64,000 bases of DNA, taken from Desmodus rotundus (lineage: Eukaryota; Chordata; Mammalia; Chiroptera; Phyllostomidae). Position numbers and translations under genes: made by a program. Shown piece after piece: positions 33,421 to 43,869 of the stretch (position 1 is its first letter; each line of letters starts with the position of its first letter). The stretch is taken from assembly GCF_022682495.2 (NCBI RefSeq), contig NC_071391.1, positions 115,241,195-115,305,194 on the forward strand, given 5' to 3'. The notes beneath the pieces were generated by a model. That model ran no database searches. It saw only the letters and a program-made list of their open reading frames with translations, and was not told the origin of the DNA.

Positions 33421-33795
33421 GTTGTACGCTGAGTCCCCCTGAGAACTCTGCTTCCCAGCGCTTGCTTTTTGCCTTCTCTTTCTTCCACTTTCCTGTTGCT
33501 TCCCCCGCCCCCTGCCTTTTTTTTTTTCTTTTCCTTCTCTGATCCAACAACTCTCAGTTCCCTGCCTTTGCAGCCTGGCTTGGGGTGGTGGGTGCTTTCC
33601 AGATCTCCGCGTCTCTCTGCTCCTCTGCCTTCGGGGAACCCCTTGCCTGCCGGCTGCGGACCTGCCTGAAATTTCCGTAGCTCACGTTGAACTCGTTTAC
33701 CTGGCTTCTTTCGGAGGCACCTAGCTCGCCGCGCGCTTTTGGCGACTTCCAGAACCCCGAAATCACTTCGGATTGAGGAGTTAAAAAGGCTGTTG

Positions 33796-33804
33796 GCGCC
33801 CCCT
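33796..33804 (-). promoter_or_regulatory. CTCF core-like motif
   Basis: The - strand reads AGGGGGCGC, the invariant part of the CTCF core, but the five bases before it fit poorly. It faces the + strand motif at 32719, making a convergent pair across the island. Confidence 0.25.
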
Positions 33805-33989
33805 AAAGCCCCAGGGGATCGCTCTGCTGGTGGAGAGGTGCAGTCAGCTCCTTGCCGCTCCGTTTCCCAAAGATTGGGGGTGGGGGGCGGTTGTGTGTGG
33901 AGAGGAGTACTGGATAAGAGAAGATCACGGGACATGGAGGTAGTAAGGAGGGTTTCTAAGGCAAGGGGGACCAACCACATCGTGCTAGC

Positions 33990-34170
33990 TTGCCATTTTG
34001 CTTTTATTAACTCCTTGAGTTCTCACATCAAGTCTTTGAGTAGAAACTTTTATTCCTATATTTGCAAACAGGCAAAGTGAGACGCATAGAGGTTAACTAG
34101 GAGCCCGGGGCCACCCAGCTGGGAAGGGGGCCAGCCAGGATTTGGGTACCAGCTGATTTGTAGGACACCC
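33990..34170 (-). mobile_element. MIR SINE
   Basis: Complementary MIR: TATTAACTCCTTGAGTTCTC, TATATTTGCAAACAGGCAAA, GCATAGAGGTTAACTAGGAG, GGCCACCCAGCTGGGAAGG and GGATTTGGGTACC. Confidence 0.65.
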
Positions 34171-34469
34171 ACGCCCAGCCCTACAGAGAGCTCCTCTGTT
34201 CAGTCTGAGCAGGAACCTACCACGTCCCGCTGGCATATAGCACTCGGGGATCAGGTTTTTTCCCTTTTGAGTGAATGCATTTTTATTCTATTCAAACCCA
34301 AAGACTTGTTTAGTACCTGCTATTCTCCCAGCTCAGTGCCCAGCACTGAGATACCACCTGTGAGCCTCACTCTTCCACCTTCTTCTTCTTCTCATCCAGT
34401 CTGTCGCCAAGTCTGTAATTCTGCTTTAGAAGGCTGGGTTGAGTCTCTCTCCCTGAAAGGCAGCCAAGC

Positions 34470-34580
34470 TAGATGGCTAAGAGGGGGGGGGGGCCCTGAA
34501 GCCAGACAACTGCATTTGAATTCTCGCTGAGGCTTTTCTGTGGCTGAATTTCCTCATCTGTAAAATAGGAGTGGGAGGAT
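34470..34580 (+). mobile_element. MIR SINE 5' half
   Basis: Sense MIR: CCTGAAGCCAGACAACTGCA, TTTGAATTCTCGCTG, GAATTTCCTCATCTGTAAAA then TAGGAGTGGG. An 11-G run (34483-34493) sits where the tRNA-like head begins. Confidence 0.7.
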
Positions 34581-34586
34581 TTCAAG

Positions 34587-34804
34587 CAGTGGTTTTCAAC
34601 TAGGGTTTTGATTTGCATCCCAAGTGACATCGGGAGACATTTTTTGGTTGTCTAAATGTAGGTGGGGGAGGATGCTATTCATCTGGTGGGCAGAGGCCTG
34701 GAATGCTGCTAAATTTCCTGTGATGCACAGGATAGCACCTCTCCCTGCTTCAACAAAGAACTGCCAGTCCCAGATGGTAATAGTGCTGGGGCTGAGAAAC
34801 CCTG
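34587..34804 (-). mobile_element. hAT MITE, MER20-like, full length
   Basis: 218 bp from CAGTGGTTTTCAAC to GGCTGAGAAACCCTG. Inside are GGGAGACATTTTTTGGTTGT, TGGTGGGCAGAGGCCTGGAA, TGCTGCTAAATTTCC and AACAAAGAACTGCCAGTCCC. This matches a full-length MER20-type element in reverse. A second copy on the + strand lies at 63065-63273. Confidence 0.8.
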
Positions 34805-35079
34805 ATATCATGTATCAGTTCATGAAGAGTGCTGTCATTCCCAGCTCTCATCCTCTTATCTGCTCCAGTTTGGTCAATTATACTAGGTTATGTCCCCAAA
34901 TCTCCCTTCATTCCAGTGCCAGAATTGTTGTTAAAATCCCAGCAGGCCGTGCTACTATAGTCGCTTAATACCCTGTTGGTCCCCAGAACTAACAGCAGGG
35001 ATGGAAATCTACACCTGTTTCACAAGCACTGAAGGCAGAACCTGTGTGTATTAGAGTTTGAGAATCACTGTCTTACAGA

Positions 35080-35475
35080 ATAAAATCTAACCTCTGATGT
35101 TGGCACACCTGGTTATTCATGACCGGCCTCAACTTACCTTCCCAGCCTAACTCTGTGCAATTTCCTGTGTGTGCCTGCCATATACCCAATTCACTAATCT
35201 TTTGGTATTCTAGGTCCTGACTTTTTGGAATGCCCTTCCTCATTGGCTGGCAAATTCCTGCTTGTCCTTGAGGTCTAGAAGTCAAGTCCCTTTCTGGGTG
35301 GAGCATTCTTCAGGTCCTGTAGACTGTCACTCCCTGCTACCCCAGCCCCGGTCCTCCTCCCTTTTTTTCCTTCAATCTCTCTCTCTTGTAGTATGTGCTG
35401 CATTGTATAGGAATCCCTAGTTCACCTCCCTATGGCTCTTTATGTACCCAGGACCTAGCGCAGTGCCGTGCTCAC
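35080..35475 (+). mobile_element. L2 LINE 3' region
   Basis: Sense L2 in register: ACCTGGTTATTCATGACCGG, TTGGAATGCCCTTCCTCATT, GCTTGTCCTTGAGGTCTAGA, CTTTCTGGGTGGAGCATTCT and ACCCAGGACCTAGCGCAGTG. Confidence 0.75.
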
Positions 35476-35479
35476 GTGG

Positions 35480-35655
35480 TGCGTAAGCTTGTGGGCTTTG
35501 GAGTGAGGCTGTCTGAGTTCAGGTCCCAGCTCTGCCACTTATTAACTCTGCTCAGTGACCCTGAGCATGTTGACTCAGTCTGTCAAAGCCTGATTGGTAA
35601 AATAGGAAGAAAAAGTCTGCCTTCTCTGCAAAGTAGTGTGAGTAACTAAGGAGAT
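35480..35655 (+). mobile_element. MIR SINE
   Basis: Sense MIR: GTGGGCTTTGGAGTGAGGCT, GTCTGAGTTCAGGTCCCAGC, TCTGCCACTTATTAACTCTG, GTGACCCTGAGCATG then TGATTGGTAAAATAGG. It is followed at once by a MIR in the opposite orientation. Confidence 0.8.
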
Positions 35656-35659
35656 AATA

Positions 35660-35905
35660 ATTGTTCGTTTTAATACTAAGTGCCTACCTCTGTGCCAGGA
35701 CGTGATTCAGGTGTAGCATTTTATGCTTTTCCTCACTTCATCTTCATAACAGTGCTTTAAAGTTAGTACTGGTATTACCCTATTTTCCAGACAAAGAAAC
35801 AGAGGCACAGAGAGGCTAAGTAGTTTGGCCAAAGTCACGCAGTAAGTGATGGGTAGGACCAGGATTCACACCAGACATCTAGACTATAGAACACACTCTT
35901 CACAC
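35660..35905 (-). mobile_element. MIR SINE, nearly full length
   Basis: Complementary MIR: AATACTAAGTGCCTACCTCT, GTGCCAGGACGTG, CTTCATCTTCATAACAGTGC, ACAGAGGCACAGAGAGGCTA and GGACCAGGATTCACACCAGA. With the preceding + strand MIR it forms an imperfect inverted pair. Confidence 0.85.
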
Positions 35906-37299
35906 TGTGAGGGTAAAGGGCTTAGCCTAATGCTGTGCATGTAGTACGTGCTCAGTAAACGTGAGCTGTGGTTTGTTATGTGCGCTAATGAGAGCTGAAG
36001 TCCATTGGGTTTTCCATCTACACCACACTAGTGATCTAAGACTGCCGTTAGTTTTACAATTCCTCTTTCTTTCCTCTCCTCCTCAGCTGCCCTCAGCCAC
36101 AGAGGGACAGGATATTGGGGTCAGTCCACTGTGTCACAGTGCCAGATCAGCACCAATGAACTTGATACTAAATGGAACCTTCAGCTTTGTCTTTTCCAAG
36201 CATGTGCCCCCTGCAGTGTGCCCCTAGCACATAAATATTGCTGAAATCAATCAGTGAATGGGGGATGGATGGGTGAATGCCACCAACTGGGTCTCCTACC
36301 TTATACTTGATCGGGTGCAGAGTATTTCTCCAAGTGTTTTGAGGAACATTTGTGTATATTAAAGGTAAAGCTTGCTAAGAGAATTTAATGGCCCATACGG
36401 GGTTTTAGAGAACCAGGTTTGGAACCAGTTACTGATGTGCCATGTGGATTGTGTGCGACACCGGATCCTAGGTTATGGCTGGTCATGTCACCAGTCTGGA
36501 ATCTTTTATTTCCCCGAATGCGGCCCTGGGCTTTGAAAGCTGAGTCTCCTCCTTGCTGGTCCCTTGGCCACTTACTTGGTAGACCAGATTGCCTTACACA
36601 GATCCCTGCACATTTGTGTACTCTGGCTTCCTCCACATCTGCAATCCCCTGAACTGGCTTATTTTGGCAGAGTGCCCCCCATACCTTCAGTGGGACAAAG
36701 TTACCTGGTGTGTGCAAGGCCTTATGGCTTTGTTAGGGGCTGCAGAAATACTCCAGGAAGGCTGCTTTTGAGGGTGGACAGGGTGAGAGCTTCCCTGCCC
36801 ATCAGCACATCAGAGACCCTTAGACCCAGACTCTCTCTGCCTGTAGGCATTACCCTGGGTCTCCTGCATCACCCACCAGCTGCCTAATCTGAGAAACAGA
36901 GTGCCCTGGGGTCCCAATGCCTGGAGTAAAAGTCAGTCCCCAGATCCCTGGGCATCAGTTGCATTTTCACTGAGGCTTTCATAGCCTGGTCCAGAAGAGA
37001 AACTAGCCCAGCAGGGAATGTCAGGCCCGGCGCCAGGTGTTCAGACCTCTGATGTCACACTTTGTTGACTGCTGTCTTGGGAAGCACCTGTGAACTGACC
37101 AGATTCTTAATTAAGCTGGTTTCTGCTTGTGTGTCTGGTTCTAGGGAGAGACATCTCACCCTGTGTCTGTGAGCTGTGTTCCCCATGAAACATACCCTGT
37201 TTGACTCTATGTGGAATCCTGTTTGGTGCTGTCAGGGGTGTTTGGTCTAGACCAGACTCGACTAGAGTGGTGATGGGATCTTGAGGTGTTAGGCTGTGC
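35906..37299. other. No firm gene
   Basis: MIR/L2 tail scraps lie at 35930-35970 and 36205-36290 (CCTAGCACATAAATATTGCT). A very good acceptor-like pyrimidine tract ends CTCCTCAG at 36086, and the frame beyond it is open to a TAG at about 36225, but no donor follows and the 3' part is repeat tail. Nothing else recognised. Confidence 0.35.
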
Positions 37300-37480
37300 T
37301 TGGAATACATGTGGGATGCGTAGCTCTGTGCTGGATGCCAGAGACACAAACATGAAGAAGACATGGTCCTTATCATCAGGGTCACAGTCCATGACTTGTG
37401 ATGGACACATGATAGGTCATCAAAGTGTGTTAAATGGTACCAGACAGATCTGAGCAGAGAACCGGCAGCTCAGAGGAACC
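37300..37480 (-). mobile_element. L2 LINE 3' fragment
   Basis: Complementary L2: CTCTGTGCTGGATGCCAGAG, ACACAAACATGAAGAAGACA, TGGTCCTTATCATCAGG. Confidence 0.55.
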
Positions 37481-38058
37481 AGCCACTGTCTCTGCTAGAG
37501 GAGTTAGCAAAGTCTTCTGAGAGCAGAGGATGGTTGGCCCGGGTCTTCATGTAGGAGCTTGCTGGGTTTGGGGGACTGGTGACGATGGCTGTTGCAGATA
37601 GGAATGTGCGTGGTGCAGAACCAAGAAAGGGCCTGGCGGACGTCGCAATAATGTTGGGACTGGAGAGCTGGAGATGGGACTGGGAAGTGGCTTTGACTTT
37701 CAGCAGTCCAGGAGCCTGTTCCTGCCGTTGGGAGACAATGGGGTGACCTTCAAAGCCCAGGTGTGCTGAGCTCTTTGAATGGAGGCCCCGCCTCCTGTCT
37801 CTGCTGGCCTGCCTCTTTCCTCCTGGGACAGTGGGACCAGAGCCCAGAGGAGAGACAGTGTCTCTAGTAAGCAAAGAAAGCACAATCACAAACAAAGCTG
37901 TGCCCCATGGTTGGGCATCGTTTTTTGTTTTCTTTTCAAGGCTGTGGCTGATGGACTGTGACGGCCCCTTCTGAGTCTGGAGTTTTGAACATTACCTTTA
38001 GAGCATCCAAAAGTCTGGATGAATTACTATGTAATTGATAAGTTTTTCATAACTTAGA

Positions 38059-38150
38059 AGGAGGAAGAGAGAGAGAGAGAGACAGAGAAAGAGACAGACA
38101 GGGAGAGAGACGCAGAGACAGAGAGAGAGACGACACACACACAGATAGAT
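38059..38150. repeat. GA-rich simple repeat
   Basis: Purine tract of GAGAGAGA with GACAGAGA interruptions, ending in CACACACAC and AGATAGAT. Possibly the remnant of a SINE tail; no SINE head is visible. Confidence 0.85.
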
Positions 38151-38484
38151 ACCGATCAGATCTGTCTTAAATAAACTCAGCAGGGGACCCAGCAGATCAA
38201 CTGTCAGAATGGACACATTTCCTGGAAATTGAGTCACGTTTGCAGTTCTTCTCTTCGACCCCAAAGCCTTTGCATAGATTTCACCACAGGTGATGGGTAC
38301 ATATGCTTATTGATTGGGTGATCTATGTAGGTGTTTCTGTAGGATGTCCCAGACTTTAATCATTTACTCACCACCTAGTGACCTCTTGGTACCTTGGAGG
38401 TACTTAATGAGTGACAAATGAGTGAATGAATGCTCTAGCATGAAAGTCACATTCTATCTCCGCTCAAGGTGCCCGTGGCCTGAA

Positions 38485-38650
38485 TGGGGAGATAGACAAG
38501 AAAACAGACCAACACAGCACAGTGGACTAGTGCCCTGACAGAGAAGACACGGGTGCAGGGGAAGACCCAGTCCACACAGGAGTCAGGAACAGAAACAGGG
38601 GAGGGTGGTCTGTTCTGAACATCCTCCCTCCAGGGAACGTGGTCCCTAGG
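38485..38650 (-). mobile_element. L2 LINE fragment
   Basis: Complementary L2: GGGAGATAGACAAGAAAACA, GTGCCCTGACAGAGAAG, CAGGAACAGAAACAGGG. Diverged. Confidence 0.45.
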
Positions 38651-38739
38651 TAGGCTTTGAAAGCTGAGAACCTAGGTGTTTCCCAGTGTTCCACTGTAGT
38701 AGTGACTCCTGGGGTGGGTGTCAGGCCCCATTAAAGGGC

Positions 38740-38890
38740 TTTATATGCCTATTTTGCATTGATGCCCACAGCCACCCTCCGAGGTTGATACCAGAGGAGG
38801 AGAAAGGGTCCCACCCACAGCTAGAAGGAGGACCTGGGATCAGATTCAGGCCACTGGACTCCAAGCCCTCCACCATTGCCCCAGACAGCC
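38740..38890 (-). mobile_element. MIR SINE
   Basis: Complementary MIR: GGGCTTTATATGCCTATTTT, CCACCCTCCGAGGTTGATAC, GGAGGACCTGGGATCAGATT, CACTGGACTCCAAGCCCTCC. Confidence 0.65.
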
Positions 38891-39829
38891 TCAGGATGGT
38901 CATATTACCATCGAAGGTGCTTTTAGAAAAGGAAATTTTCAGGAGGGAAAGTGCAGGTGGGTGGGCTGCTGAGGCCAGGGAAAGAACAGCCATTTCCTCC
39001 TGGTTTCCCCTCTTTCCCTCTCCCCTGCCTGACGTCTGAGACCCTGCCCTGGGGTTCAGCACCTCTCCCTGTCTCCTCTTGCCCCTCTTTGATCACCTGG
39101 GCAGCTTGCACTTTGTCCTCCACTGTGAGAGAAGGCGGAAATGCCGCTTAGTGGAGAAGTCACCATAAACTTGTGAGAAAAAGAAGGCTTTTTACAGAAC
39201 ACCTGCTGTAATTTAAGCCTCTCCCCTTTGCCCTGTGCCCTCCTGCCTGTTTTACTCAGACAGGCAGCCGCTGCAGGGAACAGATTTCAGGGGATCTTGT
39301 TTCTGCTCACAGACCCCGATCAAAGGCCTGCCTGAGCCATCTTGCCCTGGGCACGGACACAAACACGGACACGCTTGTCCTTTCACTGGCTCGTCTTGTT
39401 AGGACAAGACAGGCCACAGCCAGCCATGCGTGGGAGGGGGCGGGAAGGGCTGTTACTGGAAGACACGTGTAGTACCTTCTTGAAGCTCCTGTTCTGTGTG
39501 CCACAGGGCTGAGCAGCCTCGGACAGCAGCTCCCTTCTTTCCTGCAGTGAGATGTGCCGGTAAACCTGGGGGTGGGTAGGGTGAGCCCTGGAAGGGGTGT
39601 CAGCATAGCCATGTACCTGCTGCAAGGACCCGGTCCCTTCGTCTCTCAGCAGGTGAGTTACATGGGCAGGATGGCTGGCCTGGAAATTCTCCAGTGTTAG
39701 AGCCTGCTTCATGTCAAAGCAGCGCAGTGCAGAAGACGATGACTTGGACATTTAGAGTCTGGAAAAGACACATGAAATTGGAGTATCCCTATGGGTGGCC
39801 TTGTGTGTCCACTCAGCTCAAGCCGTCAG
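38891..39829. other. No gene recognised
   Basis: GC-moderate DNA with pyrimidine-rich tracts (38990-39110). The 101- and 122-codon - strand frames here overlap and have no domain. No repeat assigned. Confidence 0.35.
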
Positions 39830-40090
39830 TGTTTACTGACACCCCTGTGTGCGGAGCCCAGTTCCAGGCCTTGGGGACACAAAGATGAACAAGATACTCT
39901 TCCTTCCCGGGAACTTTAGCAATCCGGTGTGGAGACAGGTGAATCAGAGGTAGCAACGCAGCATTTTACTGTCCATCTCTCTCATTAAAGTGAGTTCTCT
40001 GAAAGCTGGACATGTGTCTTATTGATTCTCAAATACTGGAGCCTACTGGAAACCCTGGAGCATAGTAGGTGCTTGGTAGTGCATGTTGCC
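39830..40090. mobile_element. Two L2 ends, opposite orientations
   Basis: 39830-39960 is - strand L2 (GACACCCCTGTGTGCGGAGC, GGGACACAAAGATGAACAAG). 39965-40090 is + strand L2 tail (GAGTTCTCTGAAAGCTGGAC, GAGCATAGTAGGTGCTTGGT). Confidence 0.6.
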
Positions 40091-40189
40091 CCACTCCAAA
40101 ATGCTGCGCTAGAGGCCATCGCAGAGTGCTGTGGGCATCCAGGTGAGGGACACTAACTGAACTCAGCTTGGCAGCGGGTGGGTCCAAGA

Positions 40190-40530
40190 GGACGTGCATC
40201 TAGGAGGCCAAGATGGGGGCATCCAGGCTGGTGAGAGAAGAAGGGCATCCCAGGCAGAGGGACCAGCAAGAAGGACAGCATGGCTGGGTGAGCAGGCCTG
40301 GAGGGCTCCAAAGAAGTGAGGGAGGGAGGCAGGTCTCTAAATGGACAAAGTAATCACATCAGGGAGAACCTTGCTGAAGAGTGTGTATTTTATTCTGCAC
40401 TGGGGAGCTATGGCAGGATTTCACACAGAAGAGACACTAAGTCAGAGTTTCATTGTGAAAATAGACCTCTCTGGCAATAGAGTGGATATTGAAGAGGAAT
40501 AAGACTGGTGGCAGGAAGGCCAGTTAGGAC
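40190..40530 (-). mobile_element. L2 LINE fragment
   Basis: Complementary L2: AAGGGCATCCCAGGCAGAGG, ACAGCATGGCTGGGTGAGCA, GTGTGTATTTTATTCTGCAC, GAGCTATGGCAGGATTTCAC, ACTGGTGGCAGGAAGGCCAG. Confidence 0.75.
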
Positions 40531-40544
40531 ACCATTGCATGTAA

Positions 40545-40822
40545 TAGGGTGGGAAAGCTGATTTGAAGTCAGACGAACACCAGTCCACATCCCAGCCCCA
40601 CAATGTCTTTGTGTAACTTAGGCTGTTAATTAAACGTCTCTGAGCCTGTCTTCTCACCTGAAAACAGGGACTCTACTTCCTGCCACGTGGATGGTATGGA
40701 CAGTGGTCAGGGTTCTGTATGATGAAGTATGTGAAGTCTCTACTACACTGATTGATCCCTAATCGGCATGTGAAAATAGTGGCTATTATTGTTAGTATTA
40801 TTAATATTATTATTATTATTTA
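40545..40822 (+). mobile_element. MIR SINE with (ATT)n tail
   Basis: Sense MIR: GAAAGCTGATTTGAAGTCAG, CACCAGTCCACATCCCAGCC, TCTGAGCCTGTCTTCTCACC, GAAAACAGGGACTCTACTTC and the terminal ATTATTATTATT run (about 40795-40822). A VES copy has inserted at the end of the tail. Confidence 0.75.
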
Positions 40823-41017
40823 ATCTTCACCCAAGGATATGTTCATTGATTTTAGAGAGGGAGGAAGGGGGAGAGAGAGAGAGAGACAGAGAAACACTGA
40901 CATGAAAGAGAAACATCTATCGGTTGCCTCCCACATGAACCCCAACCAGGGATCGAACCTGCAACCTCTTGGTATATGAGACAATGCTCCAACCAAGTGA
41001 GCCACCCAGCCAGGGCG
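40823..41017 (-). mobile_element. VES SINE
   Basis: Reverse VES: TTGATTTTAGAGAGGGAGGA, GAAAGAGAAACATCTATCGG, GGGATCGAACCTGCAACCTC and GAGCCACCCAGCCAGGG. The tail side has a degraded hairpin (ATCTTCACCCAAGGAT). It sits in the AT-rich MIR tail, where the target duplication cannot be told from the repeat. Confidence 0.9.
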
Positions 41018-41079
41018 CCAATAATATTGTATAATATTATGGTTGCTTATTATCATCCAGGTGAAAGATAGTGAGGTTC

Positions 41080-41500
41080 TATCTAAGACACTGGTAATAA
41101 AGGTGGAAGATAGGGCACTGACTCAGGAAATACTTTGGCAATAAAGTTGACACAATAAAGTTGATCAAGTGGGGGAGTAAGGGATGGGCAGGAGTCTAGG
41201 ATGACTCTGGGATTTTGGCCTGGGCAACAAAGAGGCAGCATAGTAGGGCTATTCATTAGGAGAGATAGCGGAGGAAAAGGAGGAAGAGCAGCATTTGCAG
41301 GAAAAGATGAGCTCATGGTCAGACACACTGAATGAAGCATCTCCGTGATGGCCAGGGAGACACGTCTAGTGGGCACATGGTTTTGTAGGTTGACATTATG
41401 GAGAGAGGTGTTAAAGAAGATGCACGTGTAAACTTCTGACTAAAGTAATGAAGTCATGGCGTGACTCGGTTGCTCAAGGAGAGTGTAGAGTATGGGAAAA
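41080..41500 (-). mobile_element. L2 LINE fragment
   Basis: Complementary L2 ORF2 end: GGAGTCTAGGATGACTCTGG, GATTTTGGCCTGGGCAACAA, AAAAGATGAGCTCATGG, TAGTGGGCACATGG. It corresponds to the AGGATGACTCC..TTGGCCTGAGCAAC region of L2. Confidence 0.75.
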
Positions 41501-41509
41501 GGAATCATA

Positions 41510-41740
41510 ATGGCTACTGTTGATTGAATGTGTACTGTGTGCTGTAAATACTTTATGTGGATTAATCCTCTTAATAACCTTTGCTAGGAAACACTATAAT
41601 TATACCTGTTTTTCAAATGAATAGACTGAGGCACGGGGATAGTAATTGCCCAAGGCCATACAGACAGATACAAGTGATGGACCTGGGGTTTTAGCCCAGG
41701 CAGCCAGGATCCAGGGCCTGCGCTGTCAAGGTCTGTGCCA
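41510..41740 (-). mobile_element. MIR SINE
   Basis: Complementary MIR: TGTGTACTGTGTGCTGTAAA, TACTTTATGTGGATTAATCC, TAGACTGAGGCACGGGGATA, ATTGCCCAAGGCCATACAGA, GGGGTTTTAGCCCAGGCAGC. Confidence 0.8.
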
Positions 41741-41869
41741 GACTGCCTGTGCAAGTGGGGGGCCTGGGTCACAACGCTGACCTCTGATGTGGGGAAGGAG
41801 AGGACCTAGTGAAGGCAGTGGAGGGGGAGGCTGGGCAGAGAAGGTAGTAAGAGATGGGAGACTGGAACG

Positions 41870-42130
41870 AGGGGGAAGAGTTTCCAGGAGGGGGAATCAA
41901 TAGCATTAAGTGATGTGGAAATGACTAAGAAAAGAAATACAATATCCTTAGATTTGGGAATTAGGAGGCTATTGGTGACTTAGTGGAGTTTGAAAGACGA
42001 GGTTGGCTGAGGAACAAATGTGGGGTGAGGAAGCGGAGACACCAAGCATAGGCAATTCCTTCCAGAAGCTAGGCTATGAGAGTATCAGGAAGAGAAGGTG
42101 GTAACCAGAGTTGTTAGGTAGAGGGATTGT
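41870..42130 (-). mobile_element. L2 LINE fragment
   Basis: Complementary L2: GAGGCTATTGGTGACTTAGT, GGTTGGCTGAGGAACAAATG, CTTCCAGAAGCTAGGCTATG. Diverged. Confidence 0.5.
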
Positions 42131-43869
42131 TTGGGAGATGGAAAAACCTGTTAATATAAAAATGGGGAGAGACAGAGCCAGAGGAGGCCCCACGAAGTGG
42201 CCACAAAGATCTGTGTGCACTGGGAAGGCACCTCTGTGCTGACTTTCCTCTTCCACACAGATCTGAAATTTTTCTCCGAATGTTCTGGACAACTTCCTTA
42301 TTATGGTTAGAAGTCACTTAGAAGTCCCTGATAGGTGTTTGGGACTTTCAGCTTTTATCAGGTAGGGTAGAAAAAATTTCTTTTGCAATACCCAATTGTG
42401 AATCGTTACGTGTTGTGAAGTCCAGACCATACCAAAGTCATGTGCAGTACATCCTCCTCTGAATTTGTCTTTGAAATATTCTCTGAGAGGGCCCAGTGTG
42501 CTCTGTAGACATCAGGGTGGTAAGGGGAATAGGTGGCACAAAGCCTTGAGGGGAGAGGAAGGGACACAGCGTAATGGGGGTTGGGTTTGGGGTGGGTGGG
42601 GGAGGGGAGGGGACAGGACACTGTCTTTGAACTGAACCTAAGACAGCAGATCCCCTGAGCAGAGGGAAAGGTGATTGGGCAGAAGGTAAGTCTGTAGAAG
42701 GAGACAGTTGCTTGGATCTTACAGGAAATGGGAGACACATTATAAGGAGGTGTGCTGGGTGACAACTCTGTGCTTAGTAAGACCCTAGAAGCCTAGATGA
42801 TTTGGCTGCTGCCATTTTCATTCTTAATAATGGAAAAGACGGACATTTCCTTGTTAATGCTTTGTTACCAGGCTTAAAGGACACAGGCTCAGTAGGATCT
42901 GAGGAGATGTATTTATTTAGAGCCAAAGGCAACCTCTGTGTTTAATACATAAAACTCCTTTGTAGTTCAGACCAGAGGCAGATACCATAGAGGGTTAATA
43001 TTTGACCTAAACAAGAAAATCAGCTTTGCCTTGGTTCATAGTGCTGCCGTCCCTAGGGCTCAGGGCTGCCAACTTCATAAACTTGCTTTGGTTGAAAATG
43101 CATCTTTGCTCTTCCTGGCAACGTCTCATGAAATAGACACATCTCCACAGAGGGCCTTTGTGGATGGATCTGTCCTGAAGAATCAGAAAGGCCACATAGG
43201 AAATGGCCTTGGGAGGTGTGTGTGTGTGTGTGTGTATAAAATAAGAAGCAGCAACTCAGATGAATTATTTGCGTGATATTGAGCTTTGAATATTAGAAAA
43301 AGTGAATAGTATATCTTTCAAGGGTTACATTCAAGCTTGAAGTTTCCCTTGGGACTAGACACTGTGAGAACCAGGGGAGGATCATTCCTCCTTAACCTGT
43401 CCCCACCCCATCTTGCCAGGGTCTCTCACCTGGATGTGAGCAGTGCCTTTGGCTGAGTGTGGGTGTGATGGACAGATAGGACGCTCTCTTTAGGGACAGA
43501 AGGATGAAGCTGCGGGAATCTTGCCCACCTTTACTCAGTAAATAAGGAGTGGAGGATGTCCTCCAGGAGGGCATGTCTGGGATACTATATGGTTCAGTGC
43601 AAACATGGATTCAATCATATAATCCTACATGTGGCTTTATTCCAGTTCCATGGGGTCTGAATTTGCTGTCATGGGAAAGGGCTATGAAAACATTCCACAT
43701 TGATTTCAAGAATGACTAGGGCTGTATACGTGCTCCAGAGTTATCAGTGCTGCCCATCCAACTTTCTGGACCGTGGGGCTGCAAGAAAGTCTGAGAGGCA
43801 GAATTCAGCATGTGCAGAAAATAAGAGTTTTGGTACCTTAGTTTCTTTCATTTGTATTTGATTCATTCA
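42131..43869. other. No gene recognised
   Basis: G-rich on the + strand at 42530-42620. A (GT)n microsatellite of about 10-11 units lies at 43217-43237. Frames of 100-119 codons on the - strand at 42406-42765 are proline-rich and overlap in two registers, as expected of low-complexity DNA. Confidence 0.4.

Noticed and set aside
36087..36226. Open frame after an excellent pyrimidine tract
   Set aside because: No donor, the end lies in MIR/L2 tail sequence, and no AATAAA follows to support a terminal exon.
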